Positions 16,800-25,946 of a stretch of 42,886 bases of DNA are shown here, piece by piece. Origin of the DNA: an uncultured Granulosicoccaceae bacterium (GTDB lineage: Bacteria; Pseudomonadota; Gammaproteobacteria; Granulosicoccales; Granulosicoccaceae); the NCBI GenBank assembly GCA_938005265.1, contig CALLOA010000147.1, positions 1-42,886 on the forward strand, in the 5' to 3' direction. Within the stretch, counting starts at the first letter, position 1, and each line of letters opens with the position of its first letter. The position numbers and the translations under genes are program-made. Under the pieces are notes generated by a model, which was not told the DNA's origin, did no database searches, and was given only the letters and a program-made list of their open reading frames with translations.

Positions 16800-17471
16800 A
16801 TGGCTAACCGCATTGCAATCCTGATCTCCGGCACAGGCAGCAACATGCAAAGCCTGGTTGAAGCTATTAGCCTTCGCGATGACCACCCCGACGGTACCAG
16901 AGTAGCGAGCGTCATCAGCAACAATCCTTCCGCCGCCGGGCTTGAATTTGCCCGTTCCCGCAACATCGACACAGTGGTAGTCAACCACCGGGACTATAAA
17001 ACACGCGAAGCCTTTGAAGAAGCGCTAGCCGATTCACTCAAGGACATTGATCTGATTCTGCTGGCCGGTTTTATGCGCATACTGGGAGCATCGTTTGTCG
17101 CGCAGTTTAAAGGCAGAGTACTGAATATCCACCCATCACTGTTACCCGACTATCCGGGTCTGCACACTCATGCCAGAGCGATAGAAGCTTGCGAACGGTA
17201 TGCTGGAGCCAGTGTTCATTTCGTTACGGCTGAGCTAGATGGCGGCCCTGTCATATTGCAGGCAAGGGTGGCAATCGAACAGGATGATACAGTAGCTTCA
17301 CTTGCAGCCAGGGTATTGGAAAAGGAGCACACTATTTACCCGCTTGCAGTGGCCCTGCTGCTAGACGGGAGCGCCAGCTTTGATACCGATTCCAACGGCT
17401 ACGCTATTTGCCGATATAAAGGAAAAGTGCTCGATACACCGCTATTACTGGAGCATTTGATCACGGATTGA
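16800..17471 (+). CDS. purN: Phosphoribosylglycinamide formyltransferase (10-formyl-THF dependent) PurN
   Basis: The 223-residue protein matches PurN, which transfers a formyl group from 10-formyltetrahydrofolate to GAR. The N-terminal phosphate-binding LISGTGSNMQ is followed by the catalytic Asn/His region NIHPSLLPDYPGLHTH (about residues 109-124) and the catalytic Asp in VTAELDGGPVI. The start at ATG 16800 fits the family, though the AGGAG before it leaves only two bases of spacing, so expression may depend partly on coupling to purM. The family usually ends near residue 212; a few extra C-terminal residues are present. It is transcribed with purM and followed, after a repeat-containing gap, by the DUF3108 gene. 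Confidence 0.95.
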   Translation: MANRIAILISGTGSNMQSLVEAISLRDDHPDGTRVASVISNNPSAAGLEFARSRNIDTVVVNHRDYKTREAFEEALADSLKDIDLILLAGFMRILGASFVAQFKGRVLNIHPSLLPDYPGLHTHARAIEACERYAGASVHFVTAELDGGPVILQARVAIEQDDTVASLAARVLEKEHTIYPLAVALLLDGSASFDTDSNGYAICRYKGKVLDTPLLLEHLITD

Positions 17472-17662
17472 GGCAAACCAAATAGCCCAATAGGGAACAT
17501 TTTTATCACCGCCGGCACCAATCCATTAAGGCTCGCCAGAATACGCAGGATTCTTGCATGGTTTACACTTTGCCAAGCCTGCAATTTAACACTGTCTGCA
17601 ACAAGACAGGGCGCTCAACAGGCTATTGGTCGGGTTACAAGCAGTCGGCCGAAACCAGGCGA

Positions 17663-17686
17663 ATTGCCTGCTAAATTGCCTGCTAA
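17663..17686. repeat. Perfect 12-bp tandem duplication
   Basis: ATTGCCTGCTAA occurs twice head to tail (17663-17674 and 17675-17686) with no mismatch. A partial copy (GCGAATTGCCTG) overlaps the first unit's start only by reading frame, so the copy number is two. Confidence 0.9.
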
Positions 17687-17732
17687 TAAGGAATGACCCG
17701 GTAATTGTCCCGGCAAAACAGAACTTTATGAT

Positions 17733-17768
17733 AAAAGGGTTAAAACTGAAAAAAGGGTTAAACCTGAA
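17733..17768. repeat. 18-bp tandem duplication with one mismatch
   Basis: AAAAGGGTTAAAACTGAA (17733-17750) is followed directly by a second copy (17751-17768) that differs only by A to C at the thirteenth base. It lies 58 bases before the DUF3108 start. Confidence 0.9.
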
Positions 17769-17825
17769 ACCAGATTCCGTGTAAGTTGCCCGGGGCTCTG
17801 CTATCACGATTAGCAAGATATAAAT

Positions 17826-18698
17826 ATGCTGCCAAACACATTTAAAAAGTATCAATCATTGCGAGAGTTTCAATCACCGCAGCAGCGCGTGGCTGAGCCA
17901 GTGAATGTCAACTCCGGCATCGATGCCTGTGCCAACACGTTTGCCATCGCTTTTGCTGTGTCCAAAAGCACCCTCTTCCTGCTGGCATTGTCCATAGCAA
18001 TGCTGTGTACGCTGATACAGAACGAGGCCCATGCACAGAATCTCCAAGTCAGCAGCATCACACCCTTCGAAGTCGAATACGACGTGGGTAACAACCTGAT
18101 TACAGCAGGTAGCGCAAAATTATCCCTTAAACAGCAAGGCGACGAGTGGATATACAGTTTGAATACACTGCCTGCTGGCATCTTTAAACTGACCGGCAAG
18201 GGCCGGATTCAGGAAATCAGCGTCATGACGATTTCCAACCAGCAATTGCAACCTAAACGCTATACCTATCGCCAGGATGAAACAGCCAAACGCAGTGTAG
18301 ATGCCTGGTTCAACTGGGAAAACAACGAACTAACCTATCGGCGTAAAGGTGTGGAAAGCACAGAGCCACTGAAAGATCCGATTCTCGATCGCTTATCGGT
18401 CACCTTATCCGTGCGCGAGCAATTACGCAGTGGCTTTGAGCAAGCTGCAGTTCAGGTCTTCGACAATGGGCGCATCAAAACGATTGTTTTCACTAACGAA
18501 GGCACTGAAACACTGTCAACCAAACTGGGGCGACAGGAAGCCATAAAGGTAAAAAGCTACCATAAGGAAGGCACGCGCAAGCGGGTAACAACAACCTGGT
18601 TCGCACCAGCACTGGACTACGTGCCGGTTGTCATTGAACAACATAAGGAAGGAAAATTGGTGGCCAGACTGACGATTTCCAAGTTGAATAACCAATAG
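17826..18698 (+). CDS. DUF3108 domain-containing exported protein
   Basis: The 290-residue protein has a hydrophobic export signal at about residues 49-64 and probable cleavage after EAHA at 70, then a mature domain of about 220 residues. The mature part opens with FEVEYDVGNNLITAGSAKLSL and contains repeated beta-strand patterns (YTYRQDETAKRSVDAWFNW, TTWFAPALDYVPVVIEQH) typical of DUF3108, predicted periplasmic or envelope-associated proteins of unknown function. In Pseudomonas a member also follows purN, which supports the call. The 48 residues before the signal are unusually long; a later start is possible, but no later ATG leaves a normal n-region. It converges with the next gene, 30 bases away. 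Confidence 0.78.
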   Translation: MLPNTFKKYQSLREFQSPQQRVAEPVNVNSGIDACANTFAIAFAVSKSTLFLLALSIAMLCTLIQNEAHAQNLQVSSITPFEVEYDVGNNLITAGSAKLSLKQQGDEWIYSLNTLPAGIFKLTGKGRIQEISVMTISNQQLQPKRYTYRQDETAKRSVDAWFNWENNELTYRRKGVESTEPLKDPILDRLSVTLSVREQLRSGFEQAAVQVFDNGRIKTIVFTNEGTETLSTKLGRQEAIKVKSYHKEGTRKRVTTTWFAPALDYVPVVIEQHKEGKLVARLTISKLNNQ

Positions 18699-18728
18699 GG
18701 ATGGTTGGCATGTACAACACAGGTATTT

Positions 18729-19664
18729 TTATTTAAAGCTTTTTTCGATCACAGCCCTTAGCTTGTAATCCGGTGGCTCAAAGTCACGCAAAGTGCCTTC
18801 GTCCAGCGGCAACTCAAGTTGCGCGGCAAATCGGAATCCAGGGCGGTCCCAGAACAATGTCGGATTGAGATACCACTCGCCATTTTCAGACGTCTCACCC
18901 AGAAACAATCCATCATCATTATTGATATCAAAATCGCCTCTTAACGAGAGCAGCCACAAAGGATCTTCCTGCCCTATGCCGGTAATTCCCAGACGGCGTC
19001 CGGTGGTCAGATCGAACGACATGATTTCATTTCTGATCGATGTGTCCGACAGGCTGGCGCTCTGATGGAAACTCACATCAACGCCGCTGTACCAAACCCG
19101 GCCCATGCGCCCATAGTTCAGACCCAGCTGACCGCTACTGACGTAGGCCGTATCAGAGATATGTTCGACCTCACGCTCGACCTGGTGCTCAATATCGATT
19201 CCTGCCGAGTAGGACAGACCGTCATGTATTTCCGGCAGATTACGGTCAATGGAGTAACGGTCTTTGGTGGAACTACTAAGCGCAAATTCCGGATTGGCGA
19301 ATACCCCGCCCAGACCAAACCCCCCAGCAAGGGAGAAATCAAATTTACCGGGGCTTAGCTTGAAGCGAAATCGCGTTCGTTGCTCATTTAGCGATGATCT
19401 ATCCAGATCGGTACTGAATTGCAGCGAACGGTACTCTTCCGAATCGAACGAATATTTCGGGTCTGTAGAGTCCGCCGCAGTTAATGAGGCCGACTCCGAC
19501 TGAGAATAAACAGAACTGTGAAAACCAATTGCCAGTATGCTCACGATTGCGGTAAGCGGAATTTTCGACACCCATGACCCTCCTGCCAAGCTGGTAGCAG
19601 GTGAGTCATTGCGCAATAACGCCAATGGTGGCGGAGGCTGATGCTGTCTGGTGTATTTGAGCAT
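18729..19664 (-). CDS. Exported protein of unknown family, probable outer-membrane beta-barrel
   Basis: I do not recognise this protein (311 residues from ATG 19664; a TTG four codons upstream is an alternative with GGA before it). An odd N-region rich in proline precedes a hydrophobic stretch (about residues 36-49) and a likely cleavage site near VYSQ. The mature part alternates hydrophobic and polar residues over many short strands, is rich in Gly, Ser, Asp and aromatic residues, and ends with KLRAVIEKSF plus one lysine, similar to a barrel's last strand. This suggests an outer-membrane barrel of perhaps 12-14 strands. It converges with the DUF3108 gene and points away from darP; no partner indicates its cargo or role. 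Confidence 0.6.
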   Translation of the reverse strand: MLKYTRQHQPPPPLALLRNDSPATSLAGGSWVSKIPLTAIVSILAIGFHSSVYSQSESASLTAADSTDPKYSFDSEEYRSLQFSTDLDRSSLNEQRTRFRFKLSPGKFDFSLAGGFGLGGVFANPEFALSSSTKDRYSIDRNLPEIHDGLSYSAGIDIEHQVEREVEHISDTAYVSSGQLGLNYGRMGRVWYSGVDVSFHQSASLSDTSIRNEIMSFDLTTGRRLGITGIGQEDPLWLLSLRGDFDINNDDGLFLGETSENGEWYLNPTLFWDRPGFRFAAQLELPLDEGTLRDFEPPDYKLRAVIEKSFK

Positions 19665-19676
19665 TGTCTTGGTCAA

Positions 19677-20035
19677 CTTTTTTCCGAATCCCTGGAGTCA
19701 CTGCTGCTAAAGCGAGTGGTGGCCCTACCGTAGGCTTTCCGTCTTTCAGTTCACTCTGGTGCCAATGCACCGCGTAGGGGCTGGCTACAACCGGCATTAT
19801 ATGGCTGATTTTTGACCAAATCGACGCAAAGTCTGCCAAACTATTGGCTGAATTTGGGTGCTACGATGCCATATTAAACTCCAGATTTGCCTGAAACTCA
19901 ATCCTGTCTCCCTGGATTCGGGTTTTTTTGTCCATTTTTAACAGTCAGATAGCACTATAAGCTGACAATCACTCTAAACTGTTTGCGGACCAGCGCTGGC
20001 TGCTGCCCGCCATCACACGGTGCCAGCCATTAAAA
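19677..20035. other. Intergenic region between divergent barrel protein and darP genes
   Basis: These 359 bases contain no supported gene. A seven-T run near 19924 follows only a 4-bp imperfect stem, too weak to call a terminator. TGGCTG (19997-20002) and CAGCCA (20024-20029) form an inverted repeat just before the darP start. No firm promoter or ribosome binding site is visible for darP. Confidence 0.4.
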
Positions 20036-20578
20036 ATGATTGAATCCATCGACAACCACGACCCTGAAGATGACGATACAGGGCGACCCAGCAAAAGCCA
20101 GCGTAAACGTGAGGCCGATGCGATTCTGGATTTCGCCAGAACTCTGGGCGAGATCTCCGAGTCGGAGCTCGCCCAGATTAATCTGCCAGAGGACATTGCC
20201 ACAGCAGTAAAGCATTTAAGAGATATAACGGCTCGAAGTGCGGGAAAACGGCAGTTGCATTTCGTTGCAAAACTACTGAGAAAGCAACAGGAACAACTAC
20301 CGATCTGGCAAGCCGCATGCGAGCAGGCCCGATTACCCTCACAACAGGAAACCCGGGCATTTCATGACGTGGAGCGCTGGCGTAGCAGACTGCTAGACCC
20401 GAATCAGGATAACAGACAGCAGGCGCTCACCGAATTCAAAGAAAGACAGCCATCAGTGGATATCCAGCAACTCCGCCAGATGATTCGTAACTACGACCAA
20501 CAACGCTCGGATGATGGAAAGAAACGTCTGTCTCGCGAAATTTTCCGTTGGCTTCGCGCTTCACTGCAAACCGAATAA
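20036..20578 (+). CDS. darP: Ribosome biogenesis factor DarP (YjgA, DUF615)
   Basis: The 180-residue protein matches YjgA/DarP, a late 50S subunit assembly factor that binds near the peptidyl transferase centre. Typical features are the N-terminal acidic stretch followed by PSKSQRKREADAILDFARTL, the middle KRQLHFVAKLLRKQ and the C-terminal FHDVERWRSRLL and RQLRQMIRN-type segments. It is highly charged and predicted to be helical. The start is ATG 20036; no strong ribosome binding site is visible. In Pseudomonas this gene sits between tldD and pmbA near rng/yhdP; here yhdP and rng are close by, but tldD and pmbA are not in the window and darP faces the opposite way. Confidence 0.9.
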   Translation: MIESIDNHDPEDDDTGRPSKSQRKREADAILDFARTLGEISESELAQINLPEDIATAVKHLRDITARSAGKRQLHFVAKLLRKQQEQLPIWQAACEQARLPSQQETRAFHDVERWRSRLLDPNQDNRQQALTEFKERQPSVDIQQLRQMIRNYDQQRSDDGKKRLSREIFRWLRASLQTE

Positions 20579-20592
20579 TATCAAACTGTCCT

Positions 20593-21720
20593 ATGCAACT
20601 AAAACGCGTACCCGCTGTGCTTCCAGCTCTGCTGCCCAGCCTGTTGGTTTTTCTGACCTCATGCGGCTTCTCGGATGGATTTTCAGACAGCTCCGCTAAT
20701 ACCAGTCAAAACCAGCAGGCTGAAATCAGCACAGTACCGGCTGCAAGCCAGGATTCGGGACCCATCGAGACAGCTAGCCCTGAGAACACAACCGACAGTG
20801 ACGTTGCAACTGATGTAACAATGGAAGTAGCAAGTGACGTAACAACTGAGGCAAACGACACGCAATTCAGATTGTCAGCCAACGGTATTCTGGGTTTTGA
20901 TGATCTCACCGAAGCCAGCGGGCTGGTAGCGTCCAGGAATCAATCAAATCTGCTCTGGGTGATTGCGGATAGTGGCAACAGCCCCGACTTGTTCGCAATT
21001 GATGATGCTGGCAGCGAGCTGGGACGAGTCACTTTGGCCGCAAGCAATCGAGACTGGGAGGAATTGGCAACCTTCACGCTCAACGGGGTACACTTTCTGT
21101 TGATCGCTGATACCGGCGACAACCTCAAGCAGTACTCGTCCTATCCTTTGCACATTATTCGTGAGCCGCAAAGCAGTGCAGGCGGGCCACTACAGCCTGT
21201 GTTAACACTCAACCTGACCTACTCCGATGGGGCACATGATGTAGAGGCGCTCGCTGTATCCGAGTCCGATGGCAATCTCTATCTCGTTACTAAAGATGAG
21301 ACACCCGCTGTCTATGCAGCACCTTTGTTGACAACACTCACCTCACTAATCGGCAGCAATCCCGAACAATCCGTTAATATACCAATCACGGCAGCCCGCG
21401 TTGGCGAGCTGCATCCCCCACGGCAGTCAGCCGCAGATTCCTTTCTCGGCCTGCTTGCGGGCGTCAATCTTGGTGATGTGACTGCGATGGATATAGACGA
21501 TGCACGGGGTCGAATCTGGTTACTGACTTATACCGGGATCTATCTGGTACAGATATCAGGCAATGAAACGCCCGGGCAAGCTTTGACATCCCGATCAAGG
21601 CTGATAGCGCGCCATTCTCTGGGTCAGGCTGAATCATTGGCTTATTCAAACCTGCAAGACGCAGTTTTTATAACCAGTGAGGGTCGCGCAGCCACCGTGC
21701 TAAAACTCAGCGCGCAATAG
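20593..21720 (+). CDS. Lipoprotein of unknown function with acidic linker and probable beta-propeller-like domain
   Basis: I do not recognise the family. The chosen start at ATG 20593 gives a classic lipoprotein signal: Lys-Arg n-region, hydrophobic core, and lipobox LTSC with Cys24, so the 375-residue precursor should be lipid-anchored. Residues 25-110 form a Ser/Thr/Asp/Glu-rich linker with internal near-repeats (SDVATDVTME, ASDVTTE). The rest has repeated motifs such as NLLWVIADSGN, HFLLIADTGDN, GNLYLVTKDE and GRIWLLTYTG, spaced like blades of a beta-propeller, each with Asp pairs that could bind calcium. It begins 14 bases after darP and converges within eight bases of yhdP. A phytase-like or SdiA-regulated-like propeller is possible, but this is inference. 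Confidence 0.72.
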   Translation: MQLKRVPAVLPALLPSLLVFLTSCGFSDGFSDSSANTSQNQQAEISTVPAASQDSGPIETASPENTTDSDVATDVTMEVASDVTTEANDTQFRLSANGILGFDDLTEASGLVASRNQSNLLWVIADSGNSPDLFAIDDAGSELGRVTLAASNRDWEELATFTLNGVHFLLIADTGDNLKQYSSYPLHIIREPQSSAGGPLQPVLTLNLTYSDGAHDVEALAVSESDGNLYLVTKDETPAVYAAPLLTTLTSLIGSNPEQSVNIPITAARVGELHPPRQSAADSFLGLLAGVNLGDVTAMDIDDARGRIWLLTYTGIYLVQISGNETPGQALTSRSRLIARHSLGQAESLAYSNLQDAVFITSEGRAATVLKLSAQ

Positions 21721-21728
21721 AAGACAGA

Positions 21729-24700
21729 CTACTTGTTAATCCGGGAAGGCTGAGCTTGTGTTCTTGTGCGATAGGGTGCGATGCTCGGATTATCCCAACT
21801 ACCCGTCACCGCATACTCGATCAATCCGATTTTATCGAAATCCACGCCTAGTGCCTTTAACAAAGGTCCTGCAATCAACACCCCTATACCGGCTGTAGCT
21901 CCTCCGGAGATTGCGCCAATGATCGGCAATGCAGCACTTATTCGTGGCAGTACAGTGATCTTCTGATCGTAAGTGCGATCAACAAAATTCGCATAACCGG
22001 TAACGTCCACGACTCCGACCGGGCCTTGCAGTTGCACCAATTCACTATTGGCAACACCACCGGCAATCATCAACCTGCCATCAATGGTGTCGAAATCCAT
22101 ACCCTCAGCTGTAATATCGGTGAAATCAAATGCCAGGCGCCGTGGAAGACTATCGAGTGCAAATAATCCAATGATGCGCGCGGCTCCAGGCTCTACATCC
22201 AACAAACGGCCACGGCGTAAGGCCAGCTTTACGTTTCCTTGCAGTTCTTCCAAACGCGGCTTGTAGATTGGCCCGTCCCAAAAGATGCCGGCATCAATTG
22301 AGCCTTGGCCTTCGGCAATTGTCGCCTCAAAACCAAATTTATCCATAGAGCGGCCCACATCACTGGAACGTATCTGTAGATTGATCTGTGATAACTGCTG
22401 GTTTCGGGATCCCTTGTTTATATTCTGCGGGTCACGCCAATGCCAGAAACCATCACCACTCATCTGTGCGTTATCGTGAATGAAACCCAATGCCGTAATT
22501 TCCATTCCGGCATTATCCGGCCGGGTACGTGCAACTAAGTCTTCAAGTACCAGATCATCCCACTTCAAACTTGCCAAATGGATATTCATTGGCGGGAATG
22601 CCAGGGGATCAACAGGTGGCTCATCGTCAGCTGCAGACTCCCCATCGGGGTCCAGATATCCATCAAGCAAGCGTTTGTCGGCATTGGCGATGCGCACCTG
22701 AACCGGGTTACCCTGTGTGTCAGCAGTACGCGGCATACGCACGCTGCCTCGCAGCAAGGAATTCTCGATCACGCCATTGAGAAAAGCGCCGTTGGATGTA
22801 ACCTTGATACGGGCCGCACCATGACCTTTTTCTCCGAGCAGCAGATTCGGCGTTTGTAAATCAGCACTAATGAGTGGCCAGTCGCCGGGCGGAGCGCCAT
22901 CATCAGGGGTATCAAGAATGGCAGCGATTGCAGCCACCCAATCGTCTATCGAAAAGTCGTCGGTACGTCCGGTAACACGGATACCTTCCCCCGATTGCCG
23001 GTCCAACTTCCCACCACCCAGATTGATAGCCAGCGATTGCAACCCTCCATCACCATCACTGCTAACCAGGGCACGGCCATGCTTGCCCAAGTTAACAACC
23101 CAAACGGGTGTCTCGCCATTAGCTGCAAAACGGCTGGACACGCTAAGCCGCTTGGCTGGAGCTGCTGTTTTACCGAGTGGTTCTGGTAATTCCAGCACAG
23201 AACCACGCAGATTACTGGTCGCACTCAACAGGACACCGCGACGATCCAGTGTTTCATTGTCGTGCGGAATTTCTACATTAACGTACCAGGCGCTCGCGCC
23301 ACCCACCAGATTATCAAGCGGCAAATCGTGATGCCTGACCAGCGCCCTGCTATCCACAATGCCTGTGAATATCATTTCACTTAAACGCTCTTTGCCGCTA
23401 CCGCTGGAGTGCAATTCAACTGTCATAGGCTTGCCCAGGTAGCGTGCATCGAGCGTACTTTCCTCAAAACCCAAATGAGTAAAAACCAGATCGCCCCTGA
23501 CATCATCGAGCCTTGTTCGATATTGACTGGAGCTCAGGCTGTTATTTTCAAAACCCAGAGTCCCTCGAACGTTAAATACCTCGTCTGCTTCTCTGAAGCG
23601 CTTAGCACGCAAAGGTACGTTGACGGTCACATCGAGCTGCGCATCACCCTGCGCCTTGACATCTGCCAGTGCCGGGCCCAGCGTTGCACGAATCGGACTG
23701 GATTGTATAAAGGAAAGGTAACTTTCCACGCTATTTTCAGCCTGTATCTGCAGATTGACCACTGGCCGAAACAACGATGCTATATGGGCCTTGCCGGGTA
23801 ATAGTTCAGTACCGTTAATCTTGCCCGACTGCAGCTCAAAACCCATCGACTTTTTTGAAAATGCAAGACGGCCACTGGCATTTTCAACCGCAGGCCAGGT
23901 ATCAAGGTAGTCGAGCTTTGCATTCCGCACATTCATCGCGGCTTCAAACTCGCCGTCGGTGCGATGAAAAGGAAAACCTGCAAACGGCCCCTTGAATAAA
24001 ACCTGACCATTACTGGCTTCACCAGCCAACAGCGATTTTTCCAACCACCCGGCTACCCAGGGCCTGACCATGGCCCGCGGCATGTAGAGAGGCACATCAG
24101 CGATCTTCGCCAAATCATATCGACCATTAAGATGAAGCCATGCCGGTGACTTTTCGGAATGCCTGAACACAAAATCCAGATCACCGGTTAAACTGCGATC
24201 ACGTATAACAACTGCTTCACTGGAAATTTCAATTTCATCGCGGCTGACCAAGACATCCAGAACACCGTCAATTTTTTCCAGTCGCAACGGGGTAGAAAAA
24301 CTCTGTGCCTGTTCGAATACTACCTGGTTACCACGGATATCAAGCTTGCCAGCGTTTTCATGAATAGCCAGCTGCATATCGATACCCTCGACACCCGGTA
24401 TGGAGTCATAGGCCGTAGTGCGCAAATTGTTTAGTGCGCCGGTTATTGATACGGCAGGCAAACCACCGGAATTAGTGGTTCTGACGCCACGATCAATCGA
24501 CAGTCGCCAATCGATTAGTTCACCTGCAGGCCGGGCTTGCGCCATCGCAGTCGGCCACTCTCCCATGGGCAAAAGCGTTCGAAACGTTTCGGACATTTGT
24601 GCAAGCAAGGACAGATCGAGCTGCTCTCCGGAACTATCCACCCGCCATGAACGACCGCCATCCTTATCAACAATTTCCAGTGACGTCTGCTCGAATGCCG

Positions 24701-25928
24701 TGGCGCGGCCTGCATGGCTGAAATTCAACTCAGCAGCGTTTGCCAGCCAGCCCTTGGCAGTGCGCCGCCAGTCAATATTGGAGGAAAAATGCTGAAGCTC
24801 CATCGCCCTGTCCCTGTTCGGATACGGGCCAAAAGCAATCCGGGGCGAATCAACGGTAGCAGTCACCAGATTAAGCTTGGTTGCACTCCATTCGCCGCTG
24901 ACATCGATATTCGCGGTACCCGCAAGATCCAGAGAACGTTTAGGCATTAATTCCAGCCAACGTTCAAATACCAACTGCTCACCTCTCAGGCTTGCACGCC
25001 CGGTGGCATCCTGCAGATCGCCATCACGGGATTCAAGCAAGGCGTCAAGCTGCAGGGTTTTACCGAAACCCTCGGGCAGCGCAACCTCGGCCTGCAATCT
25101 GTGTTCGTTGCCACGATTGCTGGCACGAATGTTAATTTCATCGAGCCGATACTCACGCTGCCTCTTGATATCGTGAACCGTGACACTGGAATCAATCAAA
25201 GCCGCATTTCGGGCTGCCAGCAACCATGTCAGGGCACGTGAGCCGCGCTGACCTTCCTTACCAGCCGAATCCGAAACAGGCTCAGCTACTGCTGCAGCGC
25301 TGGAAGTTTGAACAGGCCGTACCTGATCATAACCACGCACCCGAAAATCCTGTTCACCATGATATTCAAGGTCCAGATCAGCTCCGACAATGGTAACTTC
25401 ATTGATGTCCCAGCCACGCCCGAATACGGTGGCAGGCAGATTCAAATCAAGCCAGACCTGGCGAAAATTTACAGCGGCACCATCGCCTGCAACCACACCA
25501 TCAACAGCCGTGCCGCTATTGCCTTGCAGGGAAACATTATCGAGGGTTATTCGGGGATTTGCGCCACCCCAACTGAAATCCATCTCGCCAATTTCTACCG
25601 GAGTTTTCAGGTAATCACTTAGCCAGGCCTGAATCTCGGTCTTGTAGACACCGATATGCGGGCTACCCAGGCGCAACAACGCACTGAGGATGGCAATCAG
25701 CAAGAGAATCAACAGTACGGCCAGAGCAATCGCTCGCAGTGACCACCGCGTAGCGCGCCTTATGGCGGTGCCGCGTTTTTTATCTGCCTGACTTGAACCC
25801 GCTCTACGTTTTTTTGAACGCAGCTGCCCGTTCTCCCTACCGGCGATGGCCGTTCTTTGCGGCCGCTCAGGCCCAGCGGTTGTCGTTGAAGTTGTCACAA
25901 TGGCAAACTCTGCTGACAAAGTGGCCAT
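21729..25928 (-). CDS. yhdP: YhdP family AsmA-like envelope protein
   Basis: The 1399-residue protein matches YhdP, a giant AsmA-like protein that spans the periplasm and, with TamB and YdbH, carries phospholipids from the inner to the outer membrane. A basic, Ser/Thr-rich cytoplasmic N-tail precedes one membrane helix (about residues 64-86); a long beta-rich region follows, with the family's DUF3971 pattern (WLDLNLPATVFGRGW near 135). The C-terminal AsmA-like part includes DIEYAVTG-like IEYAVTGSWDNP. Usual lengths are about 1260-1270, so this copy has a longer N-tail and some insertions. It starts at ATG 25928, 18 bases after rng, matching the conserved rng-yhdP pair and probably co-transcribed. 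Confidence 0.92.
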   Translation of the reverse strand: MATLSAEFAIVTTSTTTAGPERPQRTAIAGRENGQLRSKKRRAGSSQADKKRGTAIRRATRWSLRAIALAVLLILLLIAILSALLRLGSPHIGVYKTEIQAWLSDYLKTPVEIGEMDFSWGGANPRITLDNVSLQGNSGTAVDGVVAGDGAAVNFRQVWLDLNLPATVFGRGWDINEVTIVGADLDLEYHGEQDFRVRGYDQVRPVQTSSAAAVAEPVSDSAGKEGQRGSRALTWLLAARNAALIDSSVTVHDIKRQREYRLDEINIRASNRGNEHRLQAEVALPEGFGKTLQLDALLESRDGDLQDATGRASLRGEQLVFERWLELMPKRSLDLAGTANIDVSGEWSATKLNLVTATVDSPRIAFGPYPNRDRAMELQHFSSNIDWRRTAKGWLANAAELNFSHAGRATAFEQTSLEIVDKDGGRSWRVDSSGEQLDLSLLAQMSETFRTLLPMGEWPTAMAQARPAGELIDWRLSIDRGVRTTNSGGLPAVSITGALNNLRTTAYDSIPGVEGIDMQLAIHENAGKLDIRGNQVVFEQAQSFSTPLRLEKIDGVLDVLVSRDEIEISSEAVVIRDRSLTGDLDFVFRHSEKSPAWLHLNGRYDLAKIADVPLYMPRAMVRPWVAGWLEKSLLAGEASNGQVLFKGPFAGFPFHRTDGEFEAAMNVRNAKLDYLDTWPAVENASGRLAFSKKSMGFELQSGKINGTELLPGKAHIASLFRPVVNLQIQAENSVESYLSFIQSSPIRATLGPALADVKAQGDAQLDVTVNVPLRAKRFREADEVFNVRGTLGFENNSLSSSQYRTRLDDVRGDLVFTHLGFEESTLDARYLGKPMTVELHSSGSGKERLSEMIFTGIVDSRALVRHHDLPLDNLVGGASAWYVNVEIPHDNETLDRRGVLLSATSNLRGSVLELPEPLGKTAAPAKRLSVSSRFAANGETPVWVVNLGKHGRALVSSDGDGGLQSLAINLGGGKLDRQSGEGIRVTGRTDDFSIDDWVAAIAAILDTPDDGAPPGDWPLISADLQTPNLLLGEKGHGAARIKVTSNGAFLNGVIENSLLRGSVRMPRTADTQGNPVQVRIANADKRLLDGYLDPDGESAADDEPPVDPLAFPPMNIHLASLKWDDLVLEDLVARTRPDNAGMEITALGFIHDNAQMSGDGFWHWRDPQNINKGSRNQQLSQINLQIRSSDVGRSMDKFGFEATIAEGQGSIDAGIFWDGPIYKPRLEELQGNVKLALRRGRLLDVEPGAARIIGLFALDSLPRRLAFDFTDITAEGMDFDTIDGRLMIAGGVANSELVQLQGPVGVVDVTGYANFVDRTYDQKITVLPRISAALPIIGAISGGATAGIGVLIAGPLLKALGVDFDKIGLIEYAVTGSWDNPSIAPYRTRTQAQPSRINK

Positions 25929-25946
25929 GTCACAACAGCTTTACCA

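Larger units (their letters stand above)
17472..17825. other. Intergenic region with short tandem duplications
   Basis: These 354 bases between purN and the DUF3108 gene hold no convincing gene or U-tract terminator. They do hold two separate tandem duplications, listed individually. The downstream gene must have its promoter or leader here. Confidence 0.5.

Noticed and set aside
19606..19839. 77-codon minus-strand frame upstream of the barrel protein
   Set aside because: It overlaps the start of the barrel gene in another frame, has no ribosome binding site and no recognisable sequence.
19905..19935. Possible terminator before a seven-T run near 19924
   Set aside because: The only stem is four pairs with a wobble (CCTG/CGGG), too weak, and no gene on the plus strand ends just upstream.
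22870..23331. 153-codon plus-strand open frame inside yhdP
   Set aside because: It lies wholly antisense to the strongly supported yhdP gene, is rich in Ser, Pro and Arg as expected from a shadow frame, and has no ribosome binding site.
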